DNA of 28,745 nt from Pelargonium x hortorum (GCA_036897525.1 JAYMTJ010000102.1:1-28745), one strand, 5' to 3'; shown: positions 11,515 to 22,255, counted from the stretch's first letter. Program-made: numbers and translations. The notes: generated from the sequence alone by a model not told the origin.

Positions 11515-11765
11515 AAAAATGGGACCAGTTTTCGTCTTTTGGAGGCTTGCTTTGATGAAGGAAGGTTATTTTCTATGTTTCCCAGATTATAGGAGTTCCC
11601 ATGTATAGAATTCTAAAGAATCAGGTTCCTTTTTTAGAGATATGAAGAATTCCTGAACAAGGCTTTCTATCTAAGATCAAGCAAGAATATTACCGAAATT
11701 TTAGCTACTTCTTTACTCCTAAGTGAGGGTATATCATAATAACTTATTCTGTCGCAAACTAATTT
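11515..11765 (+). mobile_element. Ty3/gypsy retrotransposon fossil, reverse transcriptase N-side piece
   Basis: At 11557-11598 a plus-strand frame reads KEGYFLCFPDYR. This corresponds to the K-D-G ... L/F-C-x-D-Y-R block of gypsy reverse transcriptase, with one extra residue. A PV about 15 residues earlier fits the preceding 'PV' of the family. Further on, an L-R-S-S piece may correspond to the L-R-S-G-Y-H block. It is broken at several points and appears old. The D-D active-site block does not follow within the normal 250 bp; a similar block lies 2.4 kb away at 14.0 kb and may be another element or the same one split by insertion. Confidence 0.38.
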
Positions 11766-12015
11766 CTTTATAGAGTCGGAGCTGTCAATAAATACCATAT
11801 TCGTGAATTCAACCAAAACGCATCTAGTCTAAGTAAAAGTTAGGTAGCGAAATTTAGGCTGTTTCATTATCCTAAAAACACAGATGCTAAAATTGAATAG
11901 GTTTCTTGTTTTTCTAGATAATAAGGGATCCTTCTACTACGACAAAAAACTCGATTTTGTGTTTTGTTACATTTTCTTGTAAGTCCGGGGGATTAGGACT
12001 CTTTCTTTACTTTAT

Positions 12016-12165
12016 TAGATTAAAAAATTCAGCGATAGGAGAACAAAAAAAGCTAAAGCGATAGACCCAAAAGGTCAATTTAAAGTTCCGTTGCATCACA
12101 CACAGCCTGAAAGAGTCGCGCGGGATTTACACCCGTTTTTTAATTAAATGGCGGCGAGCAAGGGT
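12016..12165 (+). other. GC-richer island with a 47-codon open frame
   Basis: This stretch reaches nearly 50% GC over its last 100 bp, against about 35% around it. A plus-strand frame without ATG reads through IDPKGQFKVPLHHTQPERVA and beyond, basic and free of stops for 47 codons, ending at a TAA near 12145. I recognise neither the protein nor an RNA. It may be a fragment of a transferred or ancestral gene. Confidence 0.2.
12121..12141 (+). terminator. Short hairpin followed by six T
   Basis: CGGG-ATTTACA-CCCG is followed at once by TTTTTT, the shape of a factor-independent terminator. The stem is only four pairs (five with a G-T), and no gene lies upstream, so function is doubtful. Confidence 0.15.
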
Positions 12166-12506
12166 AACTTGATGTCTGAATTTTGGCTTTTTATATTATA
12201 GACTAGGTCAACTAAACAACTTTTTTTATTAAAAGTCTTTTAATTAGACAACAGAAATTTAATAATGACATAATATTATTTACGAAACTCAGTACAAGCT
12301 ATCGATTCGCACCCTCCCCTTTTCGATAATGTCATCAAACTTCAGAATTACGGGATCGTAATAAGTTTGACTAGTCTCAAGGTGTTCCATATCTAGGCTA
12401 GTCTGAAGAGTTTCGCTAAGGGGTCTTCCCCATTGGTGTATTGTTCAGTTTACAAATACTGATTTGGACACTACAAGAATCTCTATATCGTCTCACTATT
12501 AGTTTT

Positions 12507-12576
12507 TTTAAGTATAGGGCTTGAACCTAAGTTTTCGTTTTAAGTCCTCGATTTAATGCGAAATTATAGGATCTCC
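12507..12576 (-). pseudogene. Decayed tRNA-Leu(UAA)-like relic
   Basis: On the minus strand the order of motifs follows plastid or cyanobacterial tRNA-Leu(UAA). GGAGATCCTAT stands for the 5' acceptor region. ATTTCGCATTAAATCG corresponds to the D arm. GGACTTAAAACG contains the TAA anticodon in the expected context. GGTTCAAGCCC stands for the T arm. The long variable arm is shortened and the stems are broken, so it cannot be a working tRNA. The isoacceptor assignment rests on short matches from memory. Confidence 0.35.
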
Positions 12577-12989
12577 ACTTGGGAGGGTGTTGATTATCTA
12601 AACTGACTCAATTTTCCCGGCTTTCTTTCAGGGCTGGTCTCCCTGGGTTTAATAACTGGGTGATAACTTCACAAAAAAAAAGACTGAATATTAGAAAGAT
12701 TTTTTTTTCATTTAGTAGTACCTTACGAACCCTGTTGCATTAAGTTAGAAAGAAATAGGATTCAATCCTTAATATAGAACTAAGAAGCCTCTTTCTTGAG
12801 AATCAATCTTAACTTAAACTTTTTAAAGGAATACCCTTTCCTTTATTTAATGGACAGTTATACATGAATTCGACCGGCATACGGTTTTGCTTAAAAAAAG
12901 CCTTGACTAAGACTAAGTTTAGGTGGAGTTAGGGAAGTAAAAGCAAATAAAAGGCTTTGAAGAGAAACTGTCCGTCCCTAATCTTGTAG
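12577..12989. other. Non-coding stretch, nothing recognisable
   Basis: This is AT-rich with homopolymer runs (nine A near 12673, eight T near 12701). I see no gene or repeat. Confidence 0.7.
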
Positions 12990-13140
12990 AAGGCTTTGTT
13001 ATTTAAGACATATGAGAGGCAAAAAGGAACTTCGCTGGGAAATCCTTTAGCAGATTACACCAAAAAGATCCTTTTACGATATCCTTCTGCTCGGCCAAAC
13101 GAGTTTCTATACTTAATTGTAAAAGACATCCAGTACTAAA
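12990..13140 (+). mobile_element. Possible Ty1/copia fossil, extreme C-terminal piece
   Basis: A frame open for 49 codons on the plus strand contains NPLADYTKK and, fourteen residues after the LAD, EFL. The end of copia RNase H reads (D/N/S)-x-L-A-D-x-x-T-K followed by F-E-F-L. The upstream H-I-E-x-D block was not found at its normal distance. The match is short and could be chance. Confidence 0.25.
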
Positions 13141-13449
13141 TAAAGATATAACCTTTTCTGTATCTGTAGTAGGATAGGCAGTCTTCCATATCCATACATG
13201 ATAGTTTAGTGAATAGACATGAACACATTATAGGTATAGGACACACCTACAGACTTAGACTTCTTTGGAGCTAGAGGAGAGACAGCCCACAAGCTATAAA
13301 TCACACTCTGCACCTTGAAAGCATGTCAACTCGATCGAGGTATTCCTGAAGCTCATAGTTGTTAATAAACTAGTTGTTAGGAGATCGGTTCTCATGTTGG
13401 TGATGGTATTGCGAGAGTCTTCCTTCTTATATTCAGGATTTCAAGAACA

Positions 13450-13640
13450 AGAGGAGTTTCGTTAACCTACCAAACCAACTCGAAATCGACTTGCTCTAAT
13501 TGAAACAAGGTAATGCTTCTCTAGGTCCCAACCGAACTACTCTCCAAATGTTCATTCATTATATAATTTACGAGTTTTCAAGGTCTATAATTAGGGCATT
13601 TATTAGCTTTATACTAGGGTTTCTCCTTTAGAGAGTATGC
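13450..13640 (-). repeat. Possible solo LTR-like fragment
   Basis: On the minus strand the order CTAGTATAAAG, then about 45 bases, then ATAATGAATGAACATT and later GGTTTGGTAGGTTAAC resembles the layout of the two LTR-like repeats at 9.9 and 10.9 kb. The sequence itself is only weakly alignable with them. It may be an old solo LTR of a related family. Confidence 0.22.
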
Positions 13641-13989
13641 TGCTGTAAGAACTTTTGAACCTGCACCAAAAGTGTTTCCAAAGCACTGAGGAAATCCCTA
13701 ATTTCACAATTCTTGTTTCCAGTCGGTTAACTAGAAAGTCTTTTCCGCAAGCTCTTCTTTTTTTACTAAGTACTTCCTATCCTTTATTAGTTTTCCAGGT
13801 TTTCCTTTTAAGAAAGTTCTTTAGGGTTTAGTATGTTAGAGAGTTTTCTTTATTGTTATAGATTTCATTAGGTCCCATAAAAGGTAGCTCATTAACAGGC
13901 AGTACACCTATTTTCTTAGCTGCTATCATAAGGCGTAGGAGAGTTAGAAGATAGACTTATTATCAAAGATAAAAGAGATAGGAGAGATC

Positions 13990-14180
13990 CCGATTTCTTC
14001 TTGTTCTAATGGAGCTGATGTAGTTTATGTACTATTTATAGATTTACTAATTCTTTTTTTGAAGTTGCACTCGTATTCGATTTTCTAAGACAGACTCTTT
14101 GTTTTATACCCTAAACAGGGAAGGGAATTGAGCTTTGATTTTAGGGCGTTTCATTTTGGATATATAGCATTTCACTTATT
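13990..14180 (+). mobile_element. Ty3/gypsy retrotransposon fossil, reverse transcriptase active-site region
   Basis: At about 14020-14075 one frame reads VYVLFID followed by a hydrophobic run and K. This corresponds to the V-V-F-I-D-D-I-L-x-Y-S-K block that holds the gypsy active-site aspartates. Directly after it, in another frame, E-V-x-L-V-x-D-x-L-R-x-x-L corresponds to the H-x-x-H-L-x-L-V-L-x-x-L-R block of the same domain. The order and spacing of both blocks fit the family. It is broken at several points and appears old. Confidence 0.38.
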
Positions 14181-16674
14181 CTATAAGGCTTTAAAACAGT
14201 GTTCCTTAGACTTTAGACTTTAAGTAGTCAAGGTTTTTTTCTATGTTATGGAATTCCTCTCCTACTCCGGAAGGGTATTATCTTACTCGCGTAGATACAA
14301 ATTTTGTTAAGTTTACAAAAAAAACCGCTTTCTTCTTCTAAGGTATCCTATAAGTTTCTTACTTAATTTACGAAGTGAGGGAGGGAATTGCAAGATAGTA
14401 TACTGATAGAGCATAGATACAATACACCTTTACAAGGCACAAGCAAGCAATAGACTGAAGAGGGTTTCTCTATTTTATTATAGACTCTTTACCTAACTTT
14501 ACTGGGATTCAGAAGTACTGAGTCTGAGTCTCCTTTTTCAGGTTAGTCTTGGTCTTAAGAAAAGGTTTTTAAAGATTAAGATAGGGATACAGAGCATAGT
14601 TTCTAAAAGTTGGAGAGTCAGCGTTTAGTCGCAGGTATTATGAAGCTTTAAAGAGGGTTAGCAAAAAAATGATAGGTATTGAGAAAGTTTTATTTCTGAG
14701 GAATCTAAGTAAAAAGGGTACATTAAGTAAATAGTTAACCCTTCTCAAGTTTAGAACTAAGCCGGATCCGGAAGAAACTACTCTCCTACCCCAATCCCTT
14801 AGTAAACTTTATAGGCTTAGAGCTTCTAAACGTTCTAGAGGTATGCAAGTTTTCTTAAGCTTGCTCAATTTATTTACACTCAAATCTTTTTAACTTTGAT
14901 CCCTATTATTTTATAATATGTAAAAATTGAATATAAAAGATTCTAAAACTCAATACTCCAGGCATTCGTTTGCCTTGATCCAAAAAAGCGGATCCGATAT
15001 AGTCTAATTGCATCTCATCTCAACCTATGTTTGTTTCTCCTATTATCTGTATTCATATTAATGAATTACAAGTAAATATGGAATCTAATAAAAAGGGGGT
15101 AGCTGAATCAGCTTATGCTCATTTTTGATTTTTGATGGGTCTCAGGTAAACCACTAATAGAATCTGATGTGAAAGACTTTATACAATGCAAAGTACTTTC
15201 TTTGTCCAGAGCTACCTTATTTGTTATGTTGGTTTTTGCCTATCACGAAGTTTTATGCAAGAACTCTTTTTTTTTATTACTTTTAAAAGTGCTCTTAGTA
15301 GACGCTGCCGGGGATTCCCACCCGTAGGAGTCATTCCAGTTTTCTAAGCACTTAAAGCTTTCAGTGACTCAATTGCGTTAGGAACAATCGTGAGTTTTTA
15401 TTAAAGTCTCATACCTGCCGAGTAAAACAGGTCAGTCGAACAATAATAAGGACTCAATTTATACTTAATTCAGATATTCAGTACAGAATTCCTCGGGAAT
15501 TTAGCTGAGGGCTTTAGCTCCTCTATAAAGTATAAAAAGGATCCTAATAGAAGCCTTCTCTTTCCTTCCAAGAAGGGGGTAAATAGCCCAAATAAACCAA
15601 GTAATGTGACAATGCATCTTGAGTTACAGGCTTATAAGACAAGAAATTTATAAGGGTTCCTAAATATAAGCGAGGTCTTTATTAGTACCTCTTTTCTACA
15701 AGTACTAATTGTATAATATGCTAAGTATAGCGCTACAAGTAGTTAAATTACTTCTTTTTCAAAGGCGAGTATGTTGTAAAAAAAATCTTAAGCCATTGAC
15801 GAAGCAATACAAAAAGAGGAATCCGCTTTTAGGGACTGACTTTAATGCAACTTCTCATATCCCGTATATCTATATTTTAAAGTGTAGGGGCAATAAGAAT
15901 TCTGAGATAAAACCGTTTACTTATAATACTTATAACTAAAATAAGACCTCGCATTTATAAGAATTTTCTATTTTAGGATCCCCTTTATTTCGAAATGACT
16001 TAATACTTAGGCGGGGTCCCTACTTCCTATTGAGTTTATATATTCTTTCGAAAGTGCCCTAAGCTCCTACTACTACTACTATCACCTGCACATGAAACGA
16101 AGTCAAGAACCCCCAAAGTCTCCCTCATTAGTAACTTAGTGCAACAAAGAAACGTTTCTCAATTTTCATCAGCCAAAAAGGTTTAGTATCTCCTGAGTCC
16201 TTGTTCAGAATTCTGAAGTACATAATATAATCGCACTTTCTCTTCTAAAAACCCAACCATTTACTGCGTAAATTAAGGGTATACTCTAGAATCTGAAAAT
16301 AGAATCTACTACATAGCAGCTCAAATGGTCTCTCAGTGTCTATCTTTCCTTTAGCGTAGCTCAAATTCAGTTCCGCGTAATTAGTGTACCATAAAGTTTA
16401 GCACTCCTATTTATCCTATGATCCTTAAAGCTCACTCTCTCTAGCTCCTGAAAGCCTTACTTGTAGACCTCTCAAGCTGTTCCCTTAAGTCTTTGTAATC
16501 CCTTTAGACTAATCTCTTATCAAGTCAACTTTCTTTATACTTGGTTCATTCTTTCATTTGTGAAACGGTAGCCCTTTTCAGAGGCGGGGACCCCATTTCT
16601 GTGCAATTCGATCGGTGAGAGGGTAGATAACAAGGTGCAATTTTTAATATTATTTTAGTAATATATCCTTAGTC
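14181..16674. other. Non-coding stretch with a (CTA)5 microsatellite
   Basis: A trinucleotide repeat (CTA)5 lies at 16067-16081. The 76-codon frame at 15709-15939 does not resemble a known protein and is of chance length. No other feature is supported. Confidence 0.65.
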
Positions 16675-16842
16675 TTGGGTTCAAGTCTTAGAATACTTAT
16701 AAAAAGTATAGCTCTTAATAAGATAGTGATAGAGAGTGTAGGTAGAGGTATTATTCAAGAGTCGCTGGATAGGTATCATGAAGAGTCTTACAGGTTAGCT
16801 TATGAACTACGGGAGTGTTATAAAAAAGTGAAACGAATATAG
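16675..16842 (+). other. Open frame of 55 codons with charged helical composition, unrecognised
   Basis: A plus-strand frame (TTG start, TAG stop) is purine-rich and encodes a charged segment, including ESLDRYHEESYRLAYELREC, that looks like a real protein helix and unlike AT-rich noise. I cannot place it in a family. It may be a remnant of a transposon gag or a transferred gene. Confidence 0.15.
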
Positions 16843-17601
16843 CTGCTGGGAGGAGTGTTCTAATAATTATCGAGTAAGAAACTGTTACATTAAGTCAACG
16901 GATCAAGGAAGTTGTAATTACGGGTTTTGTTGGACAAGGCATAAACTCAGTGTAATTAAGGAGGCATGCCTTTTAATTTAATCTAATCTTTTGCAGAAGC
17001 TCGGTTATTGGCATTTTAACAGATGAAGAAGAATCATAAGAGCCATGGATCTTAAGTGATTCGGGGCTTTTTAATATAACGAAAGTCTAAACTTGTTTGC
17101 TTGTAATCCAGAAAGAATACAGAATGTGTATAAGAATTGTAAAAACACCGAGTCCTTTGAAGCTCAACTAAAGATTAAAGCTAGAATCGACTTCTCGGAC
17201 TTGAGAAATTCAGTAATTGAAGGAGTCAAAAAAAAGACTAAGGAGTTCTATTCATTTTATTTGGATTAAAAGTCCTCAGTTTCTGCCGTCAACCTCTATT
17301 AGTAGTTAAGGTGCGAAGCCCTCATGCTTTTTTGTTATGAAGCCTAAGTAACTTGTTACGATAATCCAGAACTTTCGAGGGACTAAACCCTAGCAGCAAT
17401 AGAAATGTCCTATACGCGTATAATTAAAAAGACTTTCTAACTATGAAGTAGGCTCCTTTCTGTACAGAACTACTCTAAAAATCTAGGAGAAACCTTGTTA
17501 AGATTACTTACTTTTCGGCTACGTAATGAGATAAGGATCCGTTTGAATAAAAAAGATGTAGTATACAAAATATCAAACCTTTTTTTCTCAAAATACCAGA
17601 A
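16843..17601. other. Non-coding stretch, nothing recognisable
   Basis: I see no gene, RNA or element here. A 21-base segment at 16901-16921 weakly resembles one at 9137-9157. Confidence 0.65.
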
Positions 17602-17664
17602 ACGCGGGGCAAGGCTTGAACCTTTGCACGCCTGGTGTGGACGGCGTTGCTCTAACCTTCGAGA
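17602..17664 (-). pseudogene. tRNA-like relic with GC-rich anticodon arm
   Basis: The minus strand reads CGAAGGTTAGAGC (D-arm-like). A perfect five-pair stem ACGCC/GGCGT follows, enclosing a ten-base loop (GTCCACACCA) where a tRNA has seven. GCAAAGGTTCAAGC then resembles a T arm, and the 3' end is GC-rich. The variable loop is too short and the T stem keeps only three pairs counting a wobble. It lies directly beside another T-arm-like piece at 17673-17705. It may be a damaged tRNA or a t-element; I could not assign an isoacceptor. Confidence 0.4.
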
Positions 17665-17672
17665 AAAGGTAT

Positions 17673-17705
17673 AGGCTCCGTAGGACTCGAACCTACAGCA
17701 TAGCA
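17673..17705 (-). pseudogene. tRNA 3'-end fragment (perfect T arm)
   Basis: The minus strand carries GTAGG-TTCGAGT-CCTAC, a perfect five-pair T arm with a canonical seven-base loop, followed by GGAGCC as an acceptor 3' strand. No D arm or anticodon arm lies upstream, where the sequence is plain AT-rich DNA. It abuts the tRNA-like relic at 17602-17664 on the same strand, so the two may derive from one damaged tRNA pair. Confidence 0.4.
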
Positions 17706-20551
17706 TAACTTTAATGTATATATTACAAAAGAAAGAGGTATTTCATATTATTAAAGTAATTGTGATCAAGATATTTTAGGTGTTTTTACTTGGGGACTTT
17801 TCAAACTAAATAAGTAAGAAAGGATCGCGTTTCATCATCAACCGCAGGCCTTCAATTCAAATTTTTAGCAAAAGGAATTCTAGTGTGCATTAATTTTGAT
17901 TTCCTTATTTAGAGTTTTAAGAGTGGATTTTACCCGTCATGTCTAATAGAAGTAGTATTTGGTACACTAGATAAAATGAAGTTTAGTTCCTTTCTAAACG
18001 TAGGCAGTCAAGTGTCCGTCCGGCAGACCCTTCTTTACAGCGTAGTTACTAAGACCTTTATAATTTGAAAACTTTAACTTAGCACTCTCCCTTTTTTATG
18101 GTATGGAAAGTTTTAGTACGTACCTAGCTAACTTAAACTTTCTTTCTGATTGAGAAAAACCTGTGCTATGTGATGTGGAAAATTTCGGCACTGCGCTACT
18201 GTAACTGGGGTTAGAATAATAAACTAAAAGATCCCACTTTCCAGGATACTTTATCAATATCAAGAATAATTCTATAAACTCCTCCATTGGAAGGGATCGA
18301 GGCGCATGTTAAGTCACGGAATTCGCTAAGAACTTGCATAACTCTTATTTTTGTATTATTTGCAGCATTTTACCTTGCAGTCCTAACCTTTAGTTTATCT
18401 TTTTTTGTAATAGTTAATACTTTATTAAAAATCTAAATATATTTTAATAATTGCACACGACTCTTTCTTTACTCAAGAACAAAACTCTGAGGAATGTAGG
18501 ATAATAAAAGCTCAGTCTTTATACTTTATATAATGGATACCCCCTATTCTATAGGAATTGCTAAGTTCTGGTGTAACCCTTCCTTATTAGTAGGACCTGC
18601 AACGGGATTGCAAAAAAGAAATGAAATAATGAAATCTGGGATTTGAGTTAACCTAAGTGCTACGTACATGCTTACCTAATATGCATGAAAAAAGTTCTTA
18701 ACTTAATAAAGTACAGTATAACGAAAAAACTAAGCTATAAAAAAGAACTACCCGCTTTGTTATTTAGGGGTTGGGTATGGAAACTACAATACTTAATAAA
18801 GAAGGTTGTTGCTTATTTTAGGGCTATCTAAGGAAACGCGCCAGGGGTATACGGTACATAAGACTCTAGTATCAACTTGGGACCAAAGTAGCTTCGGTGG
18901 GATAGAAATAGAGAGTATTAACTAATGACTTTATTTGATAAAAGTTATCCCTTTTTTATCTTCCTCTTGTTATGTGTTTGATTACTCTTCTTGACCATAA
19001 ACTTAGCTAACTCGGCAGAACTTATCAATTATATTAGGAAAAGGGTTTATAACACTCGTATGGAAGCCAAATTCCAAGAGTTCTCAGTTAATTACTTTAC
19101 TTCTTTATAAGTTCCTCAGGGGAGCAGCTAAGACTCGTTTTATATTCTTTTGTTTTAAACCCTCTAGGTATTACCGTGGTTTTAGCTTCTCTAGCCTCAG
19201 ACTAGTTGAGCTTTCTTTGCATATGGGATAACTTTCTGTATTTAAAGACAATAAGATAGCGTTGCAAGGTTTTTAGAAAAGAAAGATAATATGAGCTATA
19301 AATGGATACCCGATGCTTTTTACTAGTATCTCTCGCAGTTTATAAAGAAAATATTATAGAGTTCTGCTAAACATACCCTTAAAACTTTTCTAATATTAGC
19401 TCTCCTTTTGTAGTTTAGCATTCTTTTGTCTTGTCAAACCTATGAATCCCTTTCTCAAGAGACTCCAGTTTTGGGCATTTAAATCGAGTAGGGGCGGCTA
19501 GCGGAAAAGTAAACAACTTCAGATCAACAAGCGGGCTCCCCAAGGTAGAAATACAAAGAAAAAAATTCTAGAAGAATTTCAAGCTTACCTTTATCTTATA
19601 AAAAGAGAAACTTGCTATTCTTAAAACTAGAAGCTGGATACTTTGATCCTCGATAGGATATCGTAGCAAGCACCTTATAGTATAGGTGTCGCATTATCAT
19701 TCACGCTACCTTGAATCTTCATAGAGTTTAAGTTTATTTCATCTAAGCTGTATTTTTATTAAAAAAACATAATATAATAAAAACTGGCACCTACTCTATC
19801 CTCCTTTACGGCTGGAAATCCATATCTTTTGCTTCAACTTTTCCTTTTCCAAACAAAGTAGCAATATATCCTAACAATTTGAAAGGGCTTTTAGAGTAGA
19901 ATTCGAAAGAAAGCACTTAAATAAAGAAAAGAATAGGTCAAACTTCGTTTGGAGTTGTTGTAATCTTAATAATATAGGAGATTTAAGAAATAAAGAAGTT
20001 AAGAGTTTTGCTGAGTGTTCTTAGACTGTGAAATTCTAGTAAAACGTTTCATTCATACAAAGTTAGGTTTTTCGTGAATATTACGTAGTTATTTATTTTA
20101 TCTCTTCTAATAAAACAAGAAAAATCACTAATTAAACGGAGGAGTTGTTTTTTACATTTCAAAAAGATGGGGTCCTGCCTTGCTGAAAGACTTTCAGTCC
20201 TTATAAATGTACTTAAAAATGCTGTCTTTCTTAGGTCCCTTATTGTTTATACGTAAGGGTTTGTATCTACTCTTAACTTTAGATTGGGGTAATTCGGTAA
20301 ATGCCTATATTATATAGAATTCTTTTTAATTGTAATAAAACAGGAACCGGGGAAGTCAAGACACTCGTGAGCGTTACAATAGAATACTTGAGTTACTCCG
20401 GGAATGCCTTTTATTATTAAGCTACATGCGGTGCTATTCCACATAAAGAAAGAAGTGTTTTGACCCTATTTGTAGTCCAATTGGATGCGAGGATTTTTAT
20501 AGACTCATTGATGGTCTGCAGTTTAATAATTATATTAAAGTTTGAAAAATT
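17706..20551. other. Non-coding stretch, nothing recognisable
   Basis: This is almost 2.9 kb of AT-rich DNA without a tRNA-like fold, transposon motif or credible open frame; the 63-codon minus-strand frame at 18096-18287 resembles nothing known. Confidence 0.7.
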
Positions 20552-20620
20552 GAAGTAACTCCGCTGGTTAGAACAAATGAATTAAAGGCCCCGCACCGGT
20601 GGTTCAAATTGGGGTTGGTT
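20552..20620 (+). pseudogene. tRNA-like relic, the only one on the plus strand
   Basis: TAACTCCGCTGGTTAGAACA resembles a tRNA position 8 to D-arm segment, and GGTGGTTCAAATT further on resembles a T arm at about the right distance. The anticodon stem and acceptor stem do not form, so the anticodon is unreadable. It is a relic or a chance resemblance. Confidence 0.3.
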
Positions 20621-21348
20621 GCCTTTCCTTAAAAGGAGTTACTGAATTCTAGCACAATACAAGTTTAGGGAGCTCCTTTTTAATTATAAGACCTCAACAA
20701 CTTTTAAAAGCCTTTCTCATGCTCTTAAGTTTGCCACCTACGTTACGTGCCTAATGTCCAAATACTTTTAAGTGCCTCCCTTACTACTTATTTCTTAATT
20801 TATTAAACCTCAGTAAATTGAGGGATCTAAAAAGAAACCGGAACTCCTAATATGGATGGATAGGCCTAACCCAATAAACAATAGCCCTTTTGGGGGGTAG
20901 TTTTAGATAAGGCCTACGTTCAAATGTAAGCATAAAAAAGAGATTTAGTACTACTAAAAAAGTCGAAGAAGTCTGTATCAATTTCCCTGCTGCAAAACCC
21001 CATCTTGAATTTACTTACCCCAACAAGAAGCCCCGACCAGTCTGCGCCTCGTAGCCTCAATTACCTATTTTACTTATAGTGCAATCCCTAGCAAAACTAT
21101 ACAAATGCTATAAGTTTAAGAGGATTTTGGTTATTCCCCTACCCAGAGCCGAGTAATTTGTGCAACTTGTACAAGTCAAAAGACATTTATTCGATGACAA
21201 AGTGCAGCTTCCTTTTTATAAGTGTAAAAGGTTCAGGGCCTTCTTGACTTTGAAAACCTAAACTAGACCCCAATAATGCTCTTATTTTTACAGCTAAAAG
21301 TACGAAAAATGAATTTGTTTTATCCTATATCCGAATAACTATTTACTC
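20621..21348. other. Non-coding stretch, nothing recognisable
   Basis: I see no gene, RNA or repeat between the plus-strand tRNA-like relic and the trnD region. Confidence 0.65.
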
Positions 21349-21597
21349 TTACCTACAAATAAAAGAAAATCTAAAGGGATACATAATAGAGCTTCTTTTA
21401 AACCAAAAACTGCCGCTTAGGATATAACTATAACAGAGAAGTCTTCTATAAAGCGGTATCGGTAGAAACATAAGCACTATTTTCAAATTAATACTAAGAA
21501 CTGAAATGACTTCGATAAGTATGTATAATACCGAGTATAATATCAATATCCTAGGTTTCAGGTCGGGGGAAAGGGAAGCCCCTGGTTTACTAAACAA
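21349..21597 (-). CDS. Unrecognised hydrophobic open frame, 82 codons, probably not a gene
   Basis: This is the longest open frame with a permissive start in the window, and it begins 18 bp downstream of trnD on the same strand. The predicted peptide is hydrophobic, with two possible membrane segments (about residues 17-37 and 40-62). The start is TTG. I recognise no family, and frames of 80 codons are expected by chance at this base composition. It is included only because of its position after the one intact gene. Confidence 0.1.
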   Translation of the reverse strand: MFSKPGASLSPDLKPRILILYSVLYILIEVISVLSINLKIVLMFLPIPLYRRLLCYSYILSGSFWFKRSSIMYPFRFSFICR

Positions 21598-21614
21598 TTC
21601 TTTTTTATTTTAAG

Positions 21615-21688
21615 CGGGACTGATGGGACTCGAACCCACAACTTCCGCCTTGACAGGGCGGTGCTCTAACCGATTGAACTACAATCCC
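21615..21688 (-). tRNA. trnD-GUC: tRNA-Asp (anticodon GUC), intact
   Basis: This gene reads aspartate codons in organellar translation. On the minus strand it folds into a full cloverleaf. The acceptor stem GGGATTG/CAGTCCC has one T-G wobble. The D arm is GTTC/GAGC with loop AATCGGTTA. The anticodon stem CCGCC/GGCGG is perfect, with loop CTGTCAA and anticodon GTC. The T arm is GTGGG-TTCGAGT-CCCAT, and the discriminator base is G. CCA is not encoded, since the next bases are CTTAAA. It closely resembles the plastid tRNA-Asp from memory, which plant mitochondria often carry as a transferred copy. The second T-stem pair is T-A where the form I remember has C-G, a paired change that suggests the gene is functional. 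It has no tRNA neighbour in a cluster and sits in AT-rich DNA. Confidence 0.94.
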
Positions 21689-22255
21689 AAAATAATGAGC
21701 TATATATGCGTATATATATTATATACAGAAAGGCACTTTTTTTACTAAAAAATATTACAGAGTCTCTTTTCGGTCTCATCATCCGCATATAGTTTATAAA
21801 TCTATAGTCGTTAATAAAGAGAGAAGGATCTCGAGTATGGTTTTACTGGTAGCCTACGGAGGACTTTTTAGCTTTCGATGCCTTAGATACCACAAAGCGA
21901 AGGTTTCATTTTCATTAGTACTCTACAGGTTTTAAATAGGTTAATTTAGCACCCAATCTATCGAGATCTTTCTTTTACAATTGTTATAAATCCAATTAGC
22001 TTTTATCTTCAACCCGTAAGTATTAGAAACTAGTTCTATTACATAGAAATTTCTCAAAGTTTTCATCTAAAAAGACCCAAAATTTCTAGGTACACATATC
22101 CTTTATTAGGCAGCTGGTTCCGAAGCGAAGCGAAACGCACTATCTTTCTCTTTTTGTCAAAAAAAGCTTTATAACAAAGCCAAGCACTTTACTCAAAGAG
22201 AGTCCTTGTGATATGATAAGGGAATCCAACAGGTATACAAGAGCCCATTCTTGAA
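21689..22255. other. Region upstream of trnD, AT-rich
   Basis: Just upstream of trnD on its strand is an alternating TA tract at about 21699-21725 that could hold a promoter, though I see no specific plant mitochondrial core motif. A CGAAG tandem repeat lies at 22121-22135. No gene is visible. Confidence 0.5.

Noticed and set aside
12148-12166. GGCGGCGAGCAAGGGTAAC resembling large-subunit rRNA words.
   Set aside because: The match is short and the flanking sequence does not follow any rRNA segment I know.
13629-13696. Minus-strand GTGCAGGTTCAAAAG preceded by CTCAGTG, tRNA-Lys-like.
   Set aside because: The T-stem 3' side is absent and the anticodon arm cannot be drawn.
9137-16921. Similar 21-mers at 9137-9157 and 16901-16921 (GATC-AGGAA-TTGTAATTAC, two mismatches).
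   Set aside because: In AT-rich DNA of this length about one such pair is expected by chance, and the flanks do not align.
21846-21905. CCTACGGAGG and TTAGATACC, words reminiscent of small-subunit rRNA.
   Set aside because: In real 16S-type rRNA the two motifs are about 450 bases apart; here about 30 bases separate them and the flanks do not match.
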